Shown: piece by piece, positions 46,641 to 55,311 of the stretch
Layout of the letters: every line of letters starts with the position of its first letter
Position numbering within the stretch: the first letter of the stretch is position 1
NCBI RefSeq assembly: GCF_001279775.1
Contig: NZ_LGDG01000258.1
Span: 1-62,917, forward strand
Length of the DNA stretch: 62,917 bases
Direction: 5' to 3'
Source of the DNA: Streptomyces sp. MMG1533
GTDB lineage: Bacteria > Actinomycetota > Actinomycetes > Streptomycetales > Streptomycetaceae
Position numbers and translations under genes: made by a program
The notes under the pieces: model-generated
Seen by the model: the letters and a program-made list of their open reading frames with translations, nothing else
Database searches by the model: none
What the model was told of the DNA's origin: nothing

Positions 46641-49600
46641 ATGTTCGGGGCAGAGTTGTTCACCCAGACCGCTGCCGCCGCCGCGGGCACGATGGTCGGG
46701 CTGATGACCACGGACGCCTGGCAGGCGGCCCGGCAGAGGATCCTCCGGATCCTGGGGCGCGAGGGCGTGGCGGAGCTGGACCGGGCGCGAGCCGCGCTCG
46801 ATGCCGCGCCGCCGGGCCGGCAGGAGATCATTCTGCGCGAGCAGCGGGAGCGGTGGGACGCCACCCTGCGCACGCTGCTGGCCCGGGATCCGGAGCTGTC
46901 CGGCCAACTGACCGCGTTCGTGGAGGAGTTCTCCGGCGTGGGCCGGCCGATCGTCATCCATGCGCAGCACGCCCAGTTCGCGCTTCCCACGGCGGCGGCC
47001 CAGTCGCCCACCCCGGGCGCCCTGACCGTCGCCCCGCCCCTGGGCCGCCTCGACCGCCGGGTGCGCGGGCGGGAGCCGCTGCTCGACGCGCTCAAGTGCC
47101 TGGTGGGCAAGCCGACTTCGGGTGTGCGGGTGCTGCACGGCATGGGCGGTGGCGGCAAGACGACGGTCGCGCTGGAGATCGCCGCGTACGCCTCCGCGCT
47201 GGGCGTGGACGTGTGGTGGGTGACCGCGTCGAACCCGGCCGCGCTGAGCGCCGGGATGCGCGAGGTGGTGGCCGCACTGGGCACGCCCGCCGATCTCATC
47301 GACCGGGCCTGGTCGGGGCGTTCGAGCGCCACGGACCTGCTGTGGCGGCGGCTGTGCGACCGGGCGGAGCCGTGGCTGCTGATCGTGGACAACGCCGACG
47401 AACCCGAACATCTCGCCCCGCACGGGCGGTTGGCGGAGGGCACCGGCTGGATCCGGCCGGCCGCCGAGCTGCCCGGCCTGGTGCTGATCACCAGCCGGGA
47501 CAGCAGCCCGGCGACCTGGGGGCCCTGGGCGACGCTGCACCCGGTGGACGCGCTGGAGGAGACGGACGCCACCGACGTGCTGTGTGACCTCGCCGGGCAG
47601 CGGGCCGGATCGCGCGAGGACGCGGGACTGCTGGCGCGCCGGCTCGGCGGGCTGCCACTGGCACTGCGCATCGCGGGCTCCTACCTCGCGGCGGCGTCCG
47701 CGTTCCCGGCCTGGCCGGGCACCAGCGCCGTACGGACGTACGCCGACTACCACTCGGCCCTGGACGAGCGCTTCACCGAACTCCTCGACGAGGACCCGCC
47801 CGGCCAGCCCGGCAACAGCAACACCGTTCCCGTGAGCGGCACTTGGGAGCTCTCCCTGGACCTGCTGGAGCGGCGCGGAATCTCCCAGGCCCGCCCGCTG
47901 ATGCGGCTGCTGTGCTGTCTGGGCGACGCGCCCGTGCCCCTGGTCGGGCTGCTGCGCCCCGACCGGCTCGCCGCCTCCCGTCTGCTGCCCGGTGTCACCC
48001 CGCAGGACTTGTTCACCGCGCTCACCTCGCTCGCCGACTTCGGCCTGATCGAGCTGCACACCCCGCGCGGGGGCGACGAGCACGCGCGCACCCTGCTGCT
48101 GCACCCGCTCGTCCGGGACGCCGGACGCGGCCAGCGGGATCTCGCCGAACACCTCCAGGAGTACGGCGCGGTCGTCGCCGACCTGGTCGTCGCGGCCACC
48201 GCCGAGCTCAGCGAGGACGACCCGTGCGACTGGCCGCGCTGGCGGCTGCTGCTCCCGCACTGCGACGCGCCGCTCGCCCTGATCGGCGATCCGTACGAGG
48301 CCGAGGACGACCTGGTCTCCAAGGCACTGCGCGCCGCGGCGGCCGGGGCGCGGCACCTCTTCCGGCGGGGCTGGCTGGACCGGGCCGAGGCGGTCCTCGA
48401 CGCCTGCGAGCCGATCGTCCTCGCCTGCGGTCCCCGCGACCCGGACGCGCTCGAAGTACGGTCCGCCGCAGCGCACTTGCTCCAGTTACGGGGGCGGCTC
48501 TCCGCGGCCGAGTCCCTGGTCCGTACGGTCCTGGAGGACACCCGCGCCCTGTTCGGCGACGCGGCGGGCGAGACCGCCGACGCCCGCTACGCGCTCGCGG
48601 AACTGCTGTGCGACCGGGGCCGGCCCGCCGAGGCGGAGGCCGAGTACCGCACGGTGTACGCCACCCGGCGCACCCTGCTCGGCGAGCGCGACCCGCAGAC
48701 GCTCGCGGCCCGCAAGGGCGTGGCCCGGATGTCCCGGCAGCGCGGGCTGCTGGCGGAGGCCGAGGAGGAGCACCGCCTGGTTCTCGATGCCTACCGCGAC
48801 GCGCTCGGCGACCGCCACCCCGACACCCTGGCGAGCCGCCACGACGTGGCCCAGGTGCTGCACGAGCGAGGGATGTTCCGGCAGGCCGAGCAGGAACTGC
48901 GGGAGACCCTGGAGGTGTGCGCCGAGGTCCTCGGCGAACGCAACCCCGGCACCCTCGCCGTCCGCCACGACCTCGCCGACGTGCTGCGCGACCGCGGTCT
49001 GCTGGCCGAGGCGGAGCGCCAGTTCCGCACGGTCCTGGAGCTGCGCGGCGACTCCTACGGCGAGGACCACCCCGACACGGTCGCCTCCCGGCACGGCCTG
49101 GCCACCGTGCTGCGCGACCGGGGCTGGCCCGGCGACGCGGAGACCGAGTTCCGGGAGGTCTTCGAGGTCCGCCGCAGGCTGCTCGGCGACATGCACCCGC
49201 ACACCCTGGTGGTCCGCCACAACCTGGCCGACCTGCTGATGGAACGGGGCCAACTGGAGGCGGCGGAGACCGAGTTCCGGGAGGTGTACGAGGCGCGTCG
49301 CGAGGTGCTCGGCGAACAGCACCTGCTCACCCTCTCCGTACGGCACGGCGCCGCCCACGTCCTGCATCTGCGCGGACGCACCGACCGGGCCGAGACCGAG
49401 TACCGGACCGTCCTCGCCGACTGCATCGACACCCTCGGCCCCCGCCACCCCGGCACCCTCGCCGTCCGCCACAACCTGGCCGACCTGCTGACGGACCGGG
49501 GCCAACTGGAGGCGGCCGAGGCCGAGTTCCGCGAGGTGTACGAAGCCCGACGGACGGTGCTCGGCGAACAGCACCTGCTGACGTTGTCCGTACGGCACGG

Positions 49601-49967
49601 CGCCGCCCACGTCCTGCACCTGCGCGGACGCGTCGAGCAGGCGGAGGCGGAGTACCGGACGGTGCTGGCGGACTGTGTGGACACGCTGGGGCGCCGGCAT
49701 CCGGGGACGCTGGCGGTACGGCACAACCTGGCCGACCTGCTGTGCCTGAAGGGTGAACTGGACGCTGCGGAAGCCGAGTTCAGTGAGGTCTGGGAGGCGT
49801 GCGAGGAGGTGTTGGGGCTACGGCATCCGCGGACACTGGCGGCGCAGGAGGCGCTGCGCATGGTGGCCCGCATCGCCGGGGTACGGGGGACGACGGACGA
49901 CGATCCGCCGACCGCTCCCGGGGCTCACGCGCCCAGCGACCCCGACTCGGCCGCCGCCGGCTCGTAG
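46641..49967 (+). CDS. STAND NTPase with TPR sensor array, TTA codon
   Basis: A 1108-residue protein. The N-terminus (1-110) has a hydrophobic segment (LFTQTAAAAAGTMVGLM) and a helical region, possibly an effector module. An NB-ARC-like NTPase follows: P-loop HGMGGGGKTTVALEIA near 160, Walker B PWLLIVDNADEPEHL, sensor LVLITSRDSS, and RRLGGLPLALRIAG. The C-terminal half is about ten 42-residue TPR/Kinesin-light-chain-like repeats. Two 84-residue units (starting RHNLADLL at about 49214 and 49466) are almost identical in protein and DNA. An in-frame TTA at 48486-48488 suggests bldA dependence. ATG 46641, 10 nt after AGGGGGG, is preferred over GTG 46620. Such proteins act in signalling or defence; the role is unknown. 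Confidence 0.82.
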   Translation: MFGAELFTQTAAAAAGTMVGLMTTDAWQAARQRILRILGREGVAELDRARAALDAAPPGRQEIILREQRERWDATLRTLLARDPELSGQLTAFVEEFSGVGRPIVIHAQHAQFALPTAAAQSPTPGALTVAPPLGRLDRRVRGREPLLDALKCLVGKPTSGVRVLHGMGGGGKTTVALEIAAYASALGVDVWWVTASNPAALSAGMREVVAALGTPADLIDRAWSGRSSATDLLWRRLCDRAEPWLLIVDNADEPEHLAPHGRLAEGTGWIRPAAELPGLVLITSRDSSPATWGPWATLHPVDALEETDATDVLCDLAGQRAGSREDAGLLARRLGGLPLALRIAGSYLAAASAFPAWPGTSAVRTYADYHSALDERFTELLDEDPPGQPGNSNTVPVSGTWELSLDLLERRGISQARPLMRLLCCLGDAPVPLVGLLRPDRLAASRLLPGVTPQDLFTALTSLADFGLIELHTPRGGDEHARTLLLHPLVRDAGRGQRDLAEHLQEYGAVVADLVVAATAELSEDDPCDWPRWRLLLPHCDAPLALIGDPYEAEDDLVSKALRAAAAGARHLFRRGWLDRAEAVLDACEPIVLACGPRDPDALEVRSAAAHLLQLRGRLSAAESLVRTVLEDTRALFGDAAGETADARYALAELLCDRGRPAEAEAEYRTVYATRRTLLGERDPQTLAARKGVARMSRQRGLLAEAEEEHRLVLDAYRDALGDRHPDTLASRHDVAQVLHERGMFRQAEQELRETLEVCAEVLGERNPGTLAVRHDLADVLRDRGLLAEAERQFRTVLELRGDSYGEDHPDTVASRHGLATVLRDRGWPGDAETEFREVFEVRRRLLGDMHPHTLVVRHNLADLLMERGQLEAAETEFREVYEARREVLGEQHLLTLSVRHGAAHVLHLRGRTDRAETEYRTVLADCIDTLGPRHPGTLAVRHNLADLLTDRGQLEAAEAEFREVYEARRTVLGEQHLLTLSVRHGAAHVLHLRGRVEQAEAEYRTVLADCVDTLGRRHPGTLAVRHNLADLLCLKGELDAAEAEFSEVWEACEEVLGLRHPRTLAAQEALRMVARIAGVRGTTDDDPPTAPGAHAPSDPDSAAAGS

Positions 49968-50677
49968 CCGGGGAAGCGGGCCGGGATCTGCCCGAGGTCC
50001 CACAGCGCGAGTGCCTTGTCCTCGTAGAAGTCGTCGGACTCGTCGTCGCCGATCACCCGCAGTGGCTCGGGCAGCCCGAAGGGGGCGAGGCGCAGGTTGA
50101 TCGGCCGCCACCAGCCGGTGAGGATGTCCGTGTTGGCGGGGGTGCCGAAGAAGGTCGTGGTGAGCAGGTAACGCGAGCCGCTCTCCCGGAAACGGGTCAG
50201 CGCCTCCACCACGTGCTGGTAGGAGAAGTGCACGAGGGCGTCCCGGCACAGGATGAGGTCGACGCGCGGCACGGGCTGTGCGGTGAAGTCGAGCAGTTGG
50301 AAGTCCCGGCCCGGCGAGCGGTAACGGGCGCGGTTGCTCTCGACGAGTTCCGCGACGACGTCGCCGCCCAGGTAGTCGGCGCCGTGCAGATCGACGTACC
50401 GCATCCAGTTGAAGTCGCCGCACGGCGCGTCCAGCACCGAGCGCACGCCCAACTCCCTGACCAGTTCGCTGATTTGGGCCATGACCCGCTTCATGCGCTG
50501 CAGTTCGGAGCCGGGCCCCGAGCGGGTCTCGTCGGAGCCCCAGCGGTTGGTGCGGTAGATGTCCGTGAACACGTCGTGCAGGTCGGCATCCGCACGGGCG
50601 TCCGTGACGTCGACGTACCGCCGTGCGTCCACGTCGTAGACGGGCTCCCCTGGATTTCTCAGGTACCGCGGGGTCAA
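49925..50677 (-). CDS. SAM-dependent methyltransferase
   Basis: A 250-residue class I methyltransferase-like protein. The SAM motif is VRSVLDAPCGDFNWMRYVD, followed by YLGGDVVAELVESNRARY, then motif IV-like VDLILCRDALVHFSYQHV. The substrate is unknown. The TTG start at 50677 is supported by AGAGGAC a few bases upstream and by the absence of a closer alternative. Its 3' end overlaps the convergent STAND-TPR gene by 43 nt. It lies 73 nt after the ARMT1-like gene and is probably in the same transcript. Confidence 0.78.
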   Translation of the reverse strand: MTPRYLRNPGEPVYDVDARRYVDVTDARADADLHDVFTDIYRTNRWGSDETRSGPGSELQRMKRVMAQISELVRELGVRSVLDAPCGDFNWMRYVDLHGADYLGGDVVAELVESNRARYRSPGRDFQLLDFTAQPVPRVDLILCRDALVHFSYQHVVEALTRFRESGSRYLLTTTFFGTPANTDILTGWWRPINLRLAPFGLPEPLRVIGDDESDDFYEDKALALWDLGQIPARFPGYEPAAAESGSLGA

Positions 50678-50750
50678 TGCCGTCCTCTTTCGCTGCCCGT
50701 CGGCGGGACGTATGGCAGCCCACCCGTACTACTCGGCAGCATAACGCTCC

Positions 50751-51935
50751 TCACCGCCTGACCTGGATCAGCGCATGGGTCCCGCCGGTACGCCAGCGCT
50801 GCCCCTCGGCGGCGACCAGCGCGGCCTCCGTGTCCGCGTCGAGTCCGGTGATCACGTCGGACTTCAGAGTGCGCAGGGCGGCGACCCGGCCGGGGAAGCG
50901 GGCGGTGGCATCGGCGAAGGGGGTCGTCGGGGGCCACGTCCGGTCTCCCACCAGGCGGCGGTAGTTGAGGTCGCCCTTCACCACGGTCAGCGCGGCCCCG
51001 GCGAGCTCGGCGCGGAGGTCGTCGGGCATGTCCGCGTACGGCAGCGGGGCACAGGAGAAGGAGTGGGCGCGGACCGTGAGACGGCCGTCCGCCATGGCGG
51101 ACCAGAGGCGGCGCCCGTACTCGGCGGCCCGGCCCGGTGCGTTCGTGAGCCGGCGCAGGGCGTCCACCACGTCGGCGGTCGTGGCGTCGGAGACGTAGTA
51201 GGGGTACGGCTTGACGTGCAGGACCGCCCGCTCGATCAGGCCGTGGGCGAGGAGGTGGGCGGTGAGCAGCAGGTCGGGGATCAGCTCGCGGCCGGCGTTG
51301 TCGGCGATCAGACACAGCGTGCCCTCGCCCGTGAAAGACGACCAGAGGGTGTCACTGTCGTCGGCCACCAGGCCCGGGACGGCCGCCCGGTCCTCCGCGT
51401 CGGCGTCGGAGAGGCGGAAGCCGAGGTCGGCACGGTTGCCCCACAGTGAGCCGTGCAGCAGGGCCGCGGCCTGTTCGTCCTCGGACCGCTCGGCGAGGTC
51501 GTCCAGGGCGGCCAGTTCCTCGTCGGTTTCCCGGGAGTCGAGCTCGGCGAGCTTGAAGGGGCGGAAGGGGTCGATGCCCTGCCAGGGGCCGGTGCCGAAG
51601 TGACCGACGGCGTCGAGGAGTCGGCGGTAGAAGTAGCTTTCCGACCACAGCCAGGGCACGTCGAACCAGGAACGGCCGGCGTACCTGTCGATGCCCCAGG
51701 TCTTCCAGCGGTCCCGGTCGTGCACGTCGGCGGGGAGCGGTTCGACGACACCCTCGGTACAGCTCACGAGCAGCTCGTCGAGGGCGCGGTGCTGCTCGGG
51801 ACCGTACGGGAAGGCCTCGCGCACCTGGCGGATGATCGCGGGATGCCGCTCGGCGAGCACGCTGTGCGGGAAGGAGCCGGGTTCGTTGCCGAGGATCACG
51901 GGCGCGGGCGTGGGCGCGGGCGGGGTGTCGGGCAT
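50751..51935 (-). CDS. ARMT1-like damage-control phosphatase (DUF89)
   Basis: A 394-residue protein of the DUF89/ARMT1 family. The metal-site motif is CLIADNAGRELIPDLLLTAHLL (DNxG) and the conserved KGDLNYRRLVGD motif lies near residue 335. An N-terminal helical domain carries WKTWGIDRYAGRSWFDVPWLWSESYFYRRLL. Family members are metal-dependent phosphatases that remove damaged or excess sugar phosphates; the eukaryotic ARMT1 was once reported as a methyltransferase. ATG 51935 (MPDTPPAPTP) is chosen over ATG 51956. It is followed by a methyltransferase gene. Confidence 0.82.
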   Translation of the reverse strand: MPDTPPAPTPAPVILGNEPGSFPHSVLAERHPAIIRQVREAFPYGPEQHRALDELLVSCTEGVVEPLPADVHDRDRWKTWGIDRYAGRSWFDVPWLWSESYFYRRLLDAVGHFGTGPWQGIDPFRPFKLAELDSRETDEELAALDDLAERSEDEQAAALLHGSLWGNRADLGFRLSDADAEDRAAVPGLVADDSDTLWSSFTGEGTLCLIADNAGRELIPDLLLTAHLLAHGLIERAVLHVKPYPYYVSDATTADVVDALRRLTNAPGRAAEYGRRLWSAMADGRLTVRAHSFSCAPLPYADMPDDLRAELAGAALTVVKGDLNYRRLVGDRTWPPTTPFADATARFPGRVAALRTLKSDVITGLDADTEAALVAAEGQRWRTGGTHALIQVRR

Positions 51936-52007
51936 GCGGCTCACGCTATCGCGCACGCCGAACGGGACCGGGGCACCGCACGCCGGACGTCTGTGCAGCC
52001 CCGCCCG

Positions 52008-52655
52008 TCAGACGACCCTGGCCTCCCGCTCCAGCTGCGCGATCAGCGTCAGATAGCGGGCGCGTCGCGGTACCGGCACCAGCCCCCGGATCAGGAGGTG
52101 CCACATCTCGGCGAGCCTGCGCGGCTGGCGGGCCACGGGTTCGAGGTGGCGGCTGACGACGCGGGTGCCGACGAAGGAGCAGACGAGGGAGTGGGCGGCG
52201 GCGTCGATGTCGGTGTCCGGATGGAGGTCGGACTCCTTGACGGCGCCGAGGAGTTTGCGGGAGGCGATGTCCAGCCACTCGGTGAAGGGGTGCCGCAGCG
52301 GGGCCCGCACCTCCACTCCCCCGGTGGCGAGCCGGAGGCCGGCCCGGGGGACGGGGTCCTCGACGGACAGGTGCGCTATGCCGAACGTGAGGCGCATCAG
52401 GGCTTCGAGCGAGGAGGAGCTACGGGCGTCCATCTCGTTCGCCAGCCCGCGCGAGGCGCGGGACTGGAGCTCCATGATCGCGTGGGCGAGGTCCTCCTTC
52501 GCCGCGAAGTGGAAGTAGAGGGCACCCTTGGTGACTTGGGCGTGCTCGACGATGTCGCTCAGGCTGGTCGATTCGTAGCCGTGCCGGTCGAACAGGTCGG
52601 CTGCGGCCGTGATGATCGTCGCGCGGGTCTGCTCGGCGCGTAACTGCCTCGGCAT
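52008..52655 (-). CDS. cprB: CprB-like gamma-butyrolactone receptor (TetR family), TTA codon
   Basis: A 215-residue TetR regulator. The N-terminal helix-turn-helix (QLRAEQTRATIITAAADLFDRHGY; QVTKGALYFHFAAKEDLAHAI) and C-terminal LAEMWHLLIRGLVPVPRRARYLTL are close to CprB of S. coelicolor. The conserved Trp in AEMWHLLI corresponds to the ligand-pocket Trp of this receptor group. Codon 5 is TTA (52643-52641), so full translation should need bldA tRNA. A 22-bp candidate operator lies 25-46 nt upstream. It is downstream of the afsA homologue in the same direction, 68 nt apart. The natural ligand is not known from sequence. Confidence 0.9.
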   Translation of the reverse strand: MPRQLRAEQTRATIITAAADLFDRHGYESTSLSDIVEHAQVTKGALYFHFAAKEDLAHAIMELQSRASRGLANEMDARSSSSLEALMRLTFGIAHLSVEDPVPRAGLRLATGGVEVRAPLRHPFTEWLDIASRKLLGAVKESDLHPDTDIDAAAHSLVCSFVGTRVVSRHLEPVARQPRRLAEMWHLLIRGLVPVPRRARYLTLIAQLEREARVV

Positions 52656-52679
52656 CGACGGGACACTCCTGGTGCGGGA

Positions 52680-52701
52680 AAGAACGGGTCACGCCGTTTG
52701 T
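52680..52701. promoter_or_regulatory. ARE-type operator candidate upstream of cprB
   Basis: Two abutting 11-bp arms, AAGAACGGGTC and ACGCCGTTTGT, form an imperfect 22-bp palindrome. Read outward, the arms match the ArpA half-site GGYCGGTWYGK at 8 of 11 (minus strand) and 7 of 11 (plus strand). It lies 25 nt before the cprB start, suited to autoregulation by a gamma-butyrolactone receptor. Confidence 0.55.
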
Positions 52702-52723
52702 TTCTTGCTCTCTCCACGATAAC

Positions 52724-53626
52724 TCACCACGCGGCGGTGCCGACGGTGCATGCGAAGACCGCCGAATCTCCCTGTCTTCCCACGACTTGTACGGCGCCGC
52801 CGCTTCCTTCCGAAACGTCGATCCAGGTGGGTTCGTCCAGTTCGGCGTAGCGATGGAAGGCGATCCGGAACGAAACGGGTAACCCGGAGCCGGGGTTTCG
52901 CGCCCAAACGGCCTGGCGGGCGGCCTCAAGGAGCAGCATGCCGGGCACATGGTCGAGCGGATGATCAAAGAAAACGGGATGCGCGGTATCTACTCGCAGC
53001 TGCCAGCGGTCCGGGTGGTCGGCCGGGGCGAGGACGACGTCCGCGGGCAGCGCGCGCCCCACGGCGGCGGGCGGCAGCGCGGGCGGGAGCGGCAGGACGG
53101 ACACGGTGGCCGGCGTACGGCCGCCCCGCAGCCGGCGGTAGACGGAGTCGCTGGTGCAGGAGAACGCCACCCGCGCGGTCGCGACGCGGTCGCCGCCGCG
53201 TATGACGTCCGCCGTGTAGCGGGCGGCCACCGGACGGCGGCCCCGGTACTGGACCTCGGTGAAGGCGACCTCGACGACCGGCTCGGCCGGCACCGCCCCC
53301 ACGGCCAAGTGCTGTGGAAACGTGTCGACTTCGAATTCCTGGAGCACGAAGTGGTGACCCAGCGGCACCTCGTACTCGGTGTGCGCGATCAGCGTTCCGC
53401 TCTGCCGCACGGTCTCCACGACGAGCAGGGGTTCGTATGCGGACCGGTCCGCCGACACGTGTAAGCCGTGTGCGCGCGGCCACTGTGCCGACACGGAGAA
53501 GCGGTCGTCCGCGGTCCGGCTCCAGCCGGTGAGGAACGTTTCTGCCACCGCCGCTCGATGCACCAGCTGACAGGGCACGGTCGCTGTCATGAGCGGGGTC
53601 TCGGCAAGGTGCCGCGGTTGAGGCAT
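52724..53626 (-). CDS. AfsA-family A-factor/gamma-butyrolactone biosynthesis protein, two TTA codons
   Basis: A 300-residue protein with two AfsA hot-dog domains. Motifs are PCQLVHRAAVAETFLTGW near the start and HVPGMLLLEAARQAVW in the second half. AfsA/ScbA condenses a beta-ketoacyl-ACP with dihydroxyacetone phosphate as the first committed step of butyrolactone signal synthesis. In-frame TTA Leu codons occur at codon 55 (53464-53462) and codon 249 (52882-52880). ATG 53626 follows AGGGAGAG. It is divergent from a ScbR-like receptor across 178 nt that holds an ARE-like palindrome. Some AfsA homologues make other signals or act as regulators. Confidence 0.88.
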   Translation of the reverse strand: MPQPRHLAETPLMTATVPCQLVHRAAVAETFLTGWSRTADDRFSVSAQWPRAHGLHVSADRSAYEPLLVVETVRQSGTLIAHTEYEVPLGHHFVLQEFEVDTFPQHLAVGAVPAEPVVEVAFTEVQYRGRRPVAARYTADVIRGGDRVATARVAFSCTSDSVYRRLRGGRTPATVSVLPLPPALPPAAVGRALPADVVLAPADHPDRWQLRVDTAHPVFFDHPLDHVPGMLLLEAARQAVWARNPGSGLPVSFRIAFHRYAELDEPTWIDVSEGSGGAVQVVGRQGDSAVFACTVGTAAW

Positions 53627-53689
53627 GTCTCTCCCTACGGTCCCCGAAGGCCATGGCGGACGGTGATGCGTCCACTCCGGTGAGCGTTA

Positions 53690-53711
53690 GAGTACGAGCC
53701 GACCGGTTTGT
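53690..53711. promoter_or_regulatory. ARE-type operator candidate in the afsA/scbR-like divergent promoter
   Basis: Arms GAGTACGAGCC (53690-53700) and GACCGGTTTGT (53701-53711) abut to give a 22-bp palindrome. The right arm matches the ArpA half-site GGYCGGTWYGK at 10 of 11 and the left at 7 of 11. It lies 64 nt before the afsA start and 93 nt before the receptor start. Confidence 0.65.
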
Positions 53712-53804
53712 TTTCAATGAGATCAGTCCGCAGCGTCCTATGATCGGGGTCACTGCGGCACACGATCGCCGGCTTGTTGAACTCGGCGCAGTGGAGGGGC
53801 TCTT

Positions 53805-54452
53805 ATGGCACAACAGGAGCGCGCCATCAGGACGCGCAGAGCGATCCTGGAAGCGGCGGGCGCGGTCTTCGACGAGCACGGCTACACGTCCACGACCATC
53901 GCCATGGTCCTCGAGCGCGCCGAGGTGACCAAGGGCGCCCTGTATTTTCATTTCCCTTCCAAGGAGTCCCTCGCACAGGCGGTGCTGAACGAGCAGGTGC
54001 CGTTCGGGGCCGTCCCGCCGCAACCCTGCAAGTTGCAGGAGATCATCGACATGACGTTCGTGGTGGGGCAGCGGCTGCTGAGCAACTCCCTGCTGCGGGG
54101 CAGCGTCCGGCTGGCGGTGGACCAGGAGACGCCCTCCGGCGTCGACCACGGCGAGCCGTTCCGGCAGTGGGCGCACCGGCTGACGTCACTGCTGGAACAG
54201 GCGCGTGCACAGGGCGAGTTGCTGCCGACCGCGAACCCCCGGGAGACGGTGGAGTTGCTGGTCGGTGCGTTCACCGGCATCCAGCTGATGTCGCGGGCGC
54301 TGACCAATCGCGTCGATCTCGGGCACCGGCTGTCCGTGCTGTGGGCGCACATCCTGCCCAGCATCGCGGTGCCCGGACTGCTGATCGCCCTCGACAGCAG
54401 GGCCGACCGCGGCGCCCGGGTCCTCGAATCGCTGGAGGTGGCGGTTTCATGA
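53805..54452 (+). CDS. ScbR-like gamma-butyrolactone receptor (TetR family)
   Basis: A 215-residue TetR regulator opening AQQERAIRTRRAILEAAGAVFDEHGY, with recognition region EVTKGALYFHFPSKESLAQAV. The C-terminal LGHRLSVLWAHILPSIAVPG carries the ligand-pocket Trp typical of ArpA/ScbR-type receptors. It has no TTA codon, unlike cprB. It is divergent from the afsA homologue, the usual scbR-scbA layout, and its stop overlaps the NmrA-like gene (ATGA). It probably represses afsA and itself through the palindrome at 53690-53711. Confidence 0.88.
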   Translation: MAQQERAIRTRRAILEAAGAVFDEHGYTSTTIAMVLERAEVTKGALYFHFPSKESLAQAVLNEQVPFGAVPPQPCKLQEIIDMTFVVGQRLLSNSLLRGSVRLAVDQETPSGVDHGEPFRQWAHRLTSLLEQARAQGELLPTANPRETVELLVGAFTGIQLMSRALTNRVDLGHRLSVLWAHILPSIAVPGLLIALDSRADRGARVLESLEVAVS

Positions 54453-55303
54453 TCCTGCTGACCGGGGCGACCGGCACGGTCGGCGCTCTGGTGGCCCGGC
54501 GGCTGCCGGGCACCGAGCCGGTTCGCCTGCTGACCCGTGACCCGCGACGGGCCGCCGGTCTGGCGGGCCCGCACACCGAGGTGGTGGGCGGGGACTTCGA
54601 GGATCCCGGCAGTCTGCTGCGGGCCCTGACCGGCGTACGGTCCGCCCTGCTCGTCACCGCGAACCCGCTGACGCACGCCCACGACGAGAACTTCCTGACG
54701 GCCGCCCGCACGGCGGGAGTCCGTCACGTGGTGAAGCTGACGACCCTGTCGGTGACCGAGCCCGACGCCATCGATCTGGTCACCGAGTGGCAGCGGGAGA
54801 ACGAGCGCCTGCTGCGTGGCTCGGGCCTGGCGTGGACGCTGCTGCGGCCGCGGGCCTTCATGTCCAACACCCTGGGCTGGGCCCGCTCGGTACGGGAGGA
54901 GGGCGTGGTGCGCGCCCTTGGCGGCGGCACGGAGGTCGCGGCGGTGGATCCGCGGGACATCGCGGACGTGGCGGTGCGGGCGCTGACGGACGGCGAGGGG
55001 CACGCGGGCCGGGCCCATCCGCTCACCGGGCCCGAGGCCGTGAGTCCCGTACGGCAGACGGAGATCCTCGCCGGACTTCTCGAACGTCCCCTGAAATTCG
55101 TCGAACTGACGGAGGAACAGGTACTGCGCGGGCTGCTGGAGCGCTACCCCGCCGAGGTGGCCCGTGCCCTGGTGGAGAGTTCCGTGCGCGGGCGGGAGGG
55201 GACGAAGGCGCACGTGGAACCGGCGGTCCCCGAAGTGCTCGGCAGGCCGGCCCGTTCCTACCGGGACTGGGCGGGCGACCACCTCTCCGCGTTCCGCGCG
55301 TGA
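54449..55303 (+). CDS. NmrA-like NAD(P)-dependent oxidoreductase
   Basis: A 284-residue atypical SDR. The N-terminal dinucleotide motif is ILLTGATGTVGALVARRLPG, then GDFEDPGSLLRALTGVRSALLVT and the substrate-side LLRPRAFMSNTLGWARSV. Its ATG overlaps the receptor gene stop by 4 nt, so the two are coupled. Butyrolactone loci often include reductases that finish the signal molecule. Such a role is an inference from position, and NmrA-like proteins may instead be redox sensors. Confidence 0.78.
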   Translation: MILLTGATGTVGALVARRLPGTEPVRLLTRDPRRAAGLAGPHTEVVGGDFEDPGSLLRALTGVRSALLVTANPLTHAHDENFLTAARTAGVRHVVKLTTLSVTEPDAIDLVTEWQRENERLLRGSGLAWTLLRPRAFMSNTLGWARSVREEGVVRALGGGTEVAAVDPRDIADVAVRALTDGEGHAGRAHPLTGPEAVSPVRQTEILAGLLERPLKFVELTEEQVLRGLLERYPAEVARALVESSVRGREGTKAHVEPAVPEVLGRPARSYRDWAGDHLSAFRA

Positions 55304-55311
55304 CGAACGGC

